Source: Oscillospiraceae bacterium (GTDB lineage Bacteria > Bacillota_A > Clostridia > Oscillospirales > CAG-272). Taken from it: a stretch of DNA of 64,000 nucleotides. Each line of letters opens with the position of its first letter. Position 1 is the first letter of the stretch. The position numbers were made by a program, and so were the translations under genes. The notes below the pieces were generated by a model. The model worked only from the letters and a program-made list of their open reading frames with translations. It was not told where the DNA came from and did not search any database. Positions 63,733 to 64,000 of this stretch are shown here, in pieces. The stretch spans positions 1-64,000 of the forward strand of contig SVUH01000001.1 of assembly GCA_015063335.1 (NCBI GenBank). The letters are read 5' to 3'.

Positions 63733-64000
63733 TTACTTTCCCGTGATGCGGGTAATAATCTCCTTCTCAACGGAAAGGTCCTCGGAGATGGGCTCGCCGA
63801 GATAGTAAACTCCTACCATTCCGGGGCCGATGTTTGCTCCGCAGCCGTAGAATACGTCGGTCATAAACACCTTCTTCGGAGCGAGCTCGTTTTCGATCTT
63901 TTCCTTAAGCGTTTCGGCGTAAGCGTCTCTGTTGGAGCTTATTACCAGAACGTACTGATCCTTTATGTCGGTTGCGGTCTCGGCAACGTAACGAACGGTG
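63733..64000 (-). CDS. DegV family fatty-acid-binding protein (FakB-like), partial
   Basis: Only the C-terminal 88 codons are inside the window; the gene continues past 64000. The end reads VFYGCGANIGPGMVGVYYLG ending in EKEIITRITGK, where IGPGMVGVYYL corresponds to the GPG loop at the end of DegV proteins that bind the fatty acid carboxylate. Its place just before fakA supports a FakB role, though the assignment rests on a short fragment. Confidence 0.6.
   Translation of the reverse strand, partial: TVRYVAETATDIKDQYVLVISSNRDAYAETLKEKIENELAPKKVFMTDVFYGCGANIGPGMVGVYYLGEPISEDLSVEKEIITRITGK

Overview
The window looks like a piece of the chromosome of an anaerobic Gram-positive bacterium of the class Clostridia, probably an uncultured gut member. 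The gene order dnaA-dnaN-recF-remB-gyrB-gyrA, a transamidosome operon gatCAB, the ZTP riboswitch with pyruvate formate-lyase, the glmS ribozyme, the GlpA/GlpB/DUF1667 set and AbrB and RemB regulators all point that way. Promoters are strong sigma-A type: TTGACA or TTTACA, 17 bases, TATAAT. No rRNA, tRNA, CRISPR array, prophage or transposase gene was seen.

Layout. 0.1-7.7 kb (minus strand): an RluA-type pseudouridine synthase behind gatCAB, a 0.7 kb AT-rich non-coding stretch with three TGTGGAAAAC motifs, then yfbR, aspS and apt. 7.9-22.7 kb (mostly plus): a FlaA1/CapD-like sugar-nucleotide enzyme, an AbrB regulator, purC, a Ca/Mn-type P-ATPase behind a yybP-ykoY manganese riboswitch, DNA glycosylase ogg (minus), a DUF6062 protein, MnmM-like methyltransferase, a VanY-type carboxypeptidase, and an amino-sugar block (GlmU-like acyltransferase, glmM, glmS ribozyme, glmS). 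22.8-24.3 kb: a repeat-rich accessory island. 24.4-30.7 kb: malQ, D-amino-acid aminotransferase, flippase, DUF1538 protein and a double PII-like protein. 30.9-33.9 kb: XRE regulator with zinc ribbon and a two-component system. 34.1-40.5 kb: ZTP riboswitch, pflB, pflA, then a GlpA/GlpB/DUF1667 operon. 40.8-47.4 kb: mnmE, a small membrane protein, ZIP transporter, esterase, a CofE-like ligase and a putative lipoprotein. 47.5-56.5 kb: the gyrase/dnaA replication cluster. 57.0-64.0 kb: a lipid operon (DegV/FakB-like, FakA-like, frameshifted MFS transporter, AMP-ligase fused to ACP, PlsC acyltransferase, alpha/beta hydrolase).

The most unusual item is an element present three times (14.2-14.7, 22.9-23.3 and 23.6-24.0 kb, all minus strand). 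Each copy has a strong promoter, an RNA of about 200 nt closed by a 12-13 bp long-range helix, an inner helix, a pseudoknot, a UUCG-capped terminator-like hairpin with a U tract, and then at once a ribosome binding site and a 59-67 residue protein with six cysteines. The helices and pseudoknot differ in sequence between copies but stay complementary, while the protein is conserved. I do not recognise this as a named family; it may be a new cis-regulatory RNA with a small cysteine-rich protein.

A second layer of structure is a set of dispersed palindromic repeats. One composite repeat of about 250 bp occurs four times, each time directly behind a stop codon or, in one case, running into the reading frame. 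Others are REP-like palindromes and two MITE-like elements of about 140 bp.
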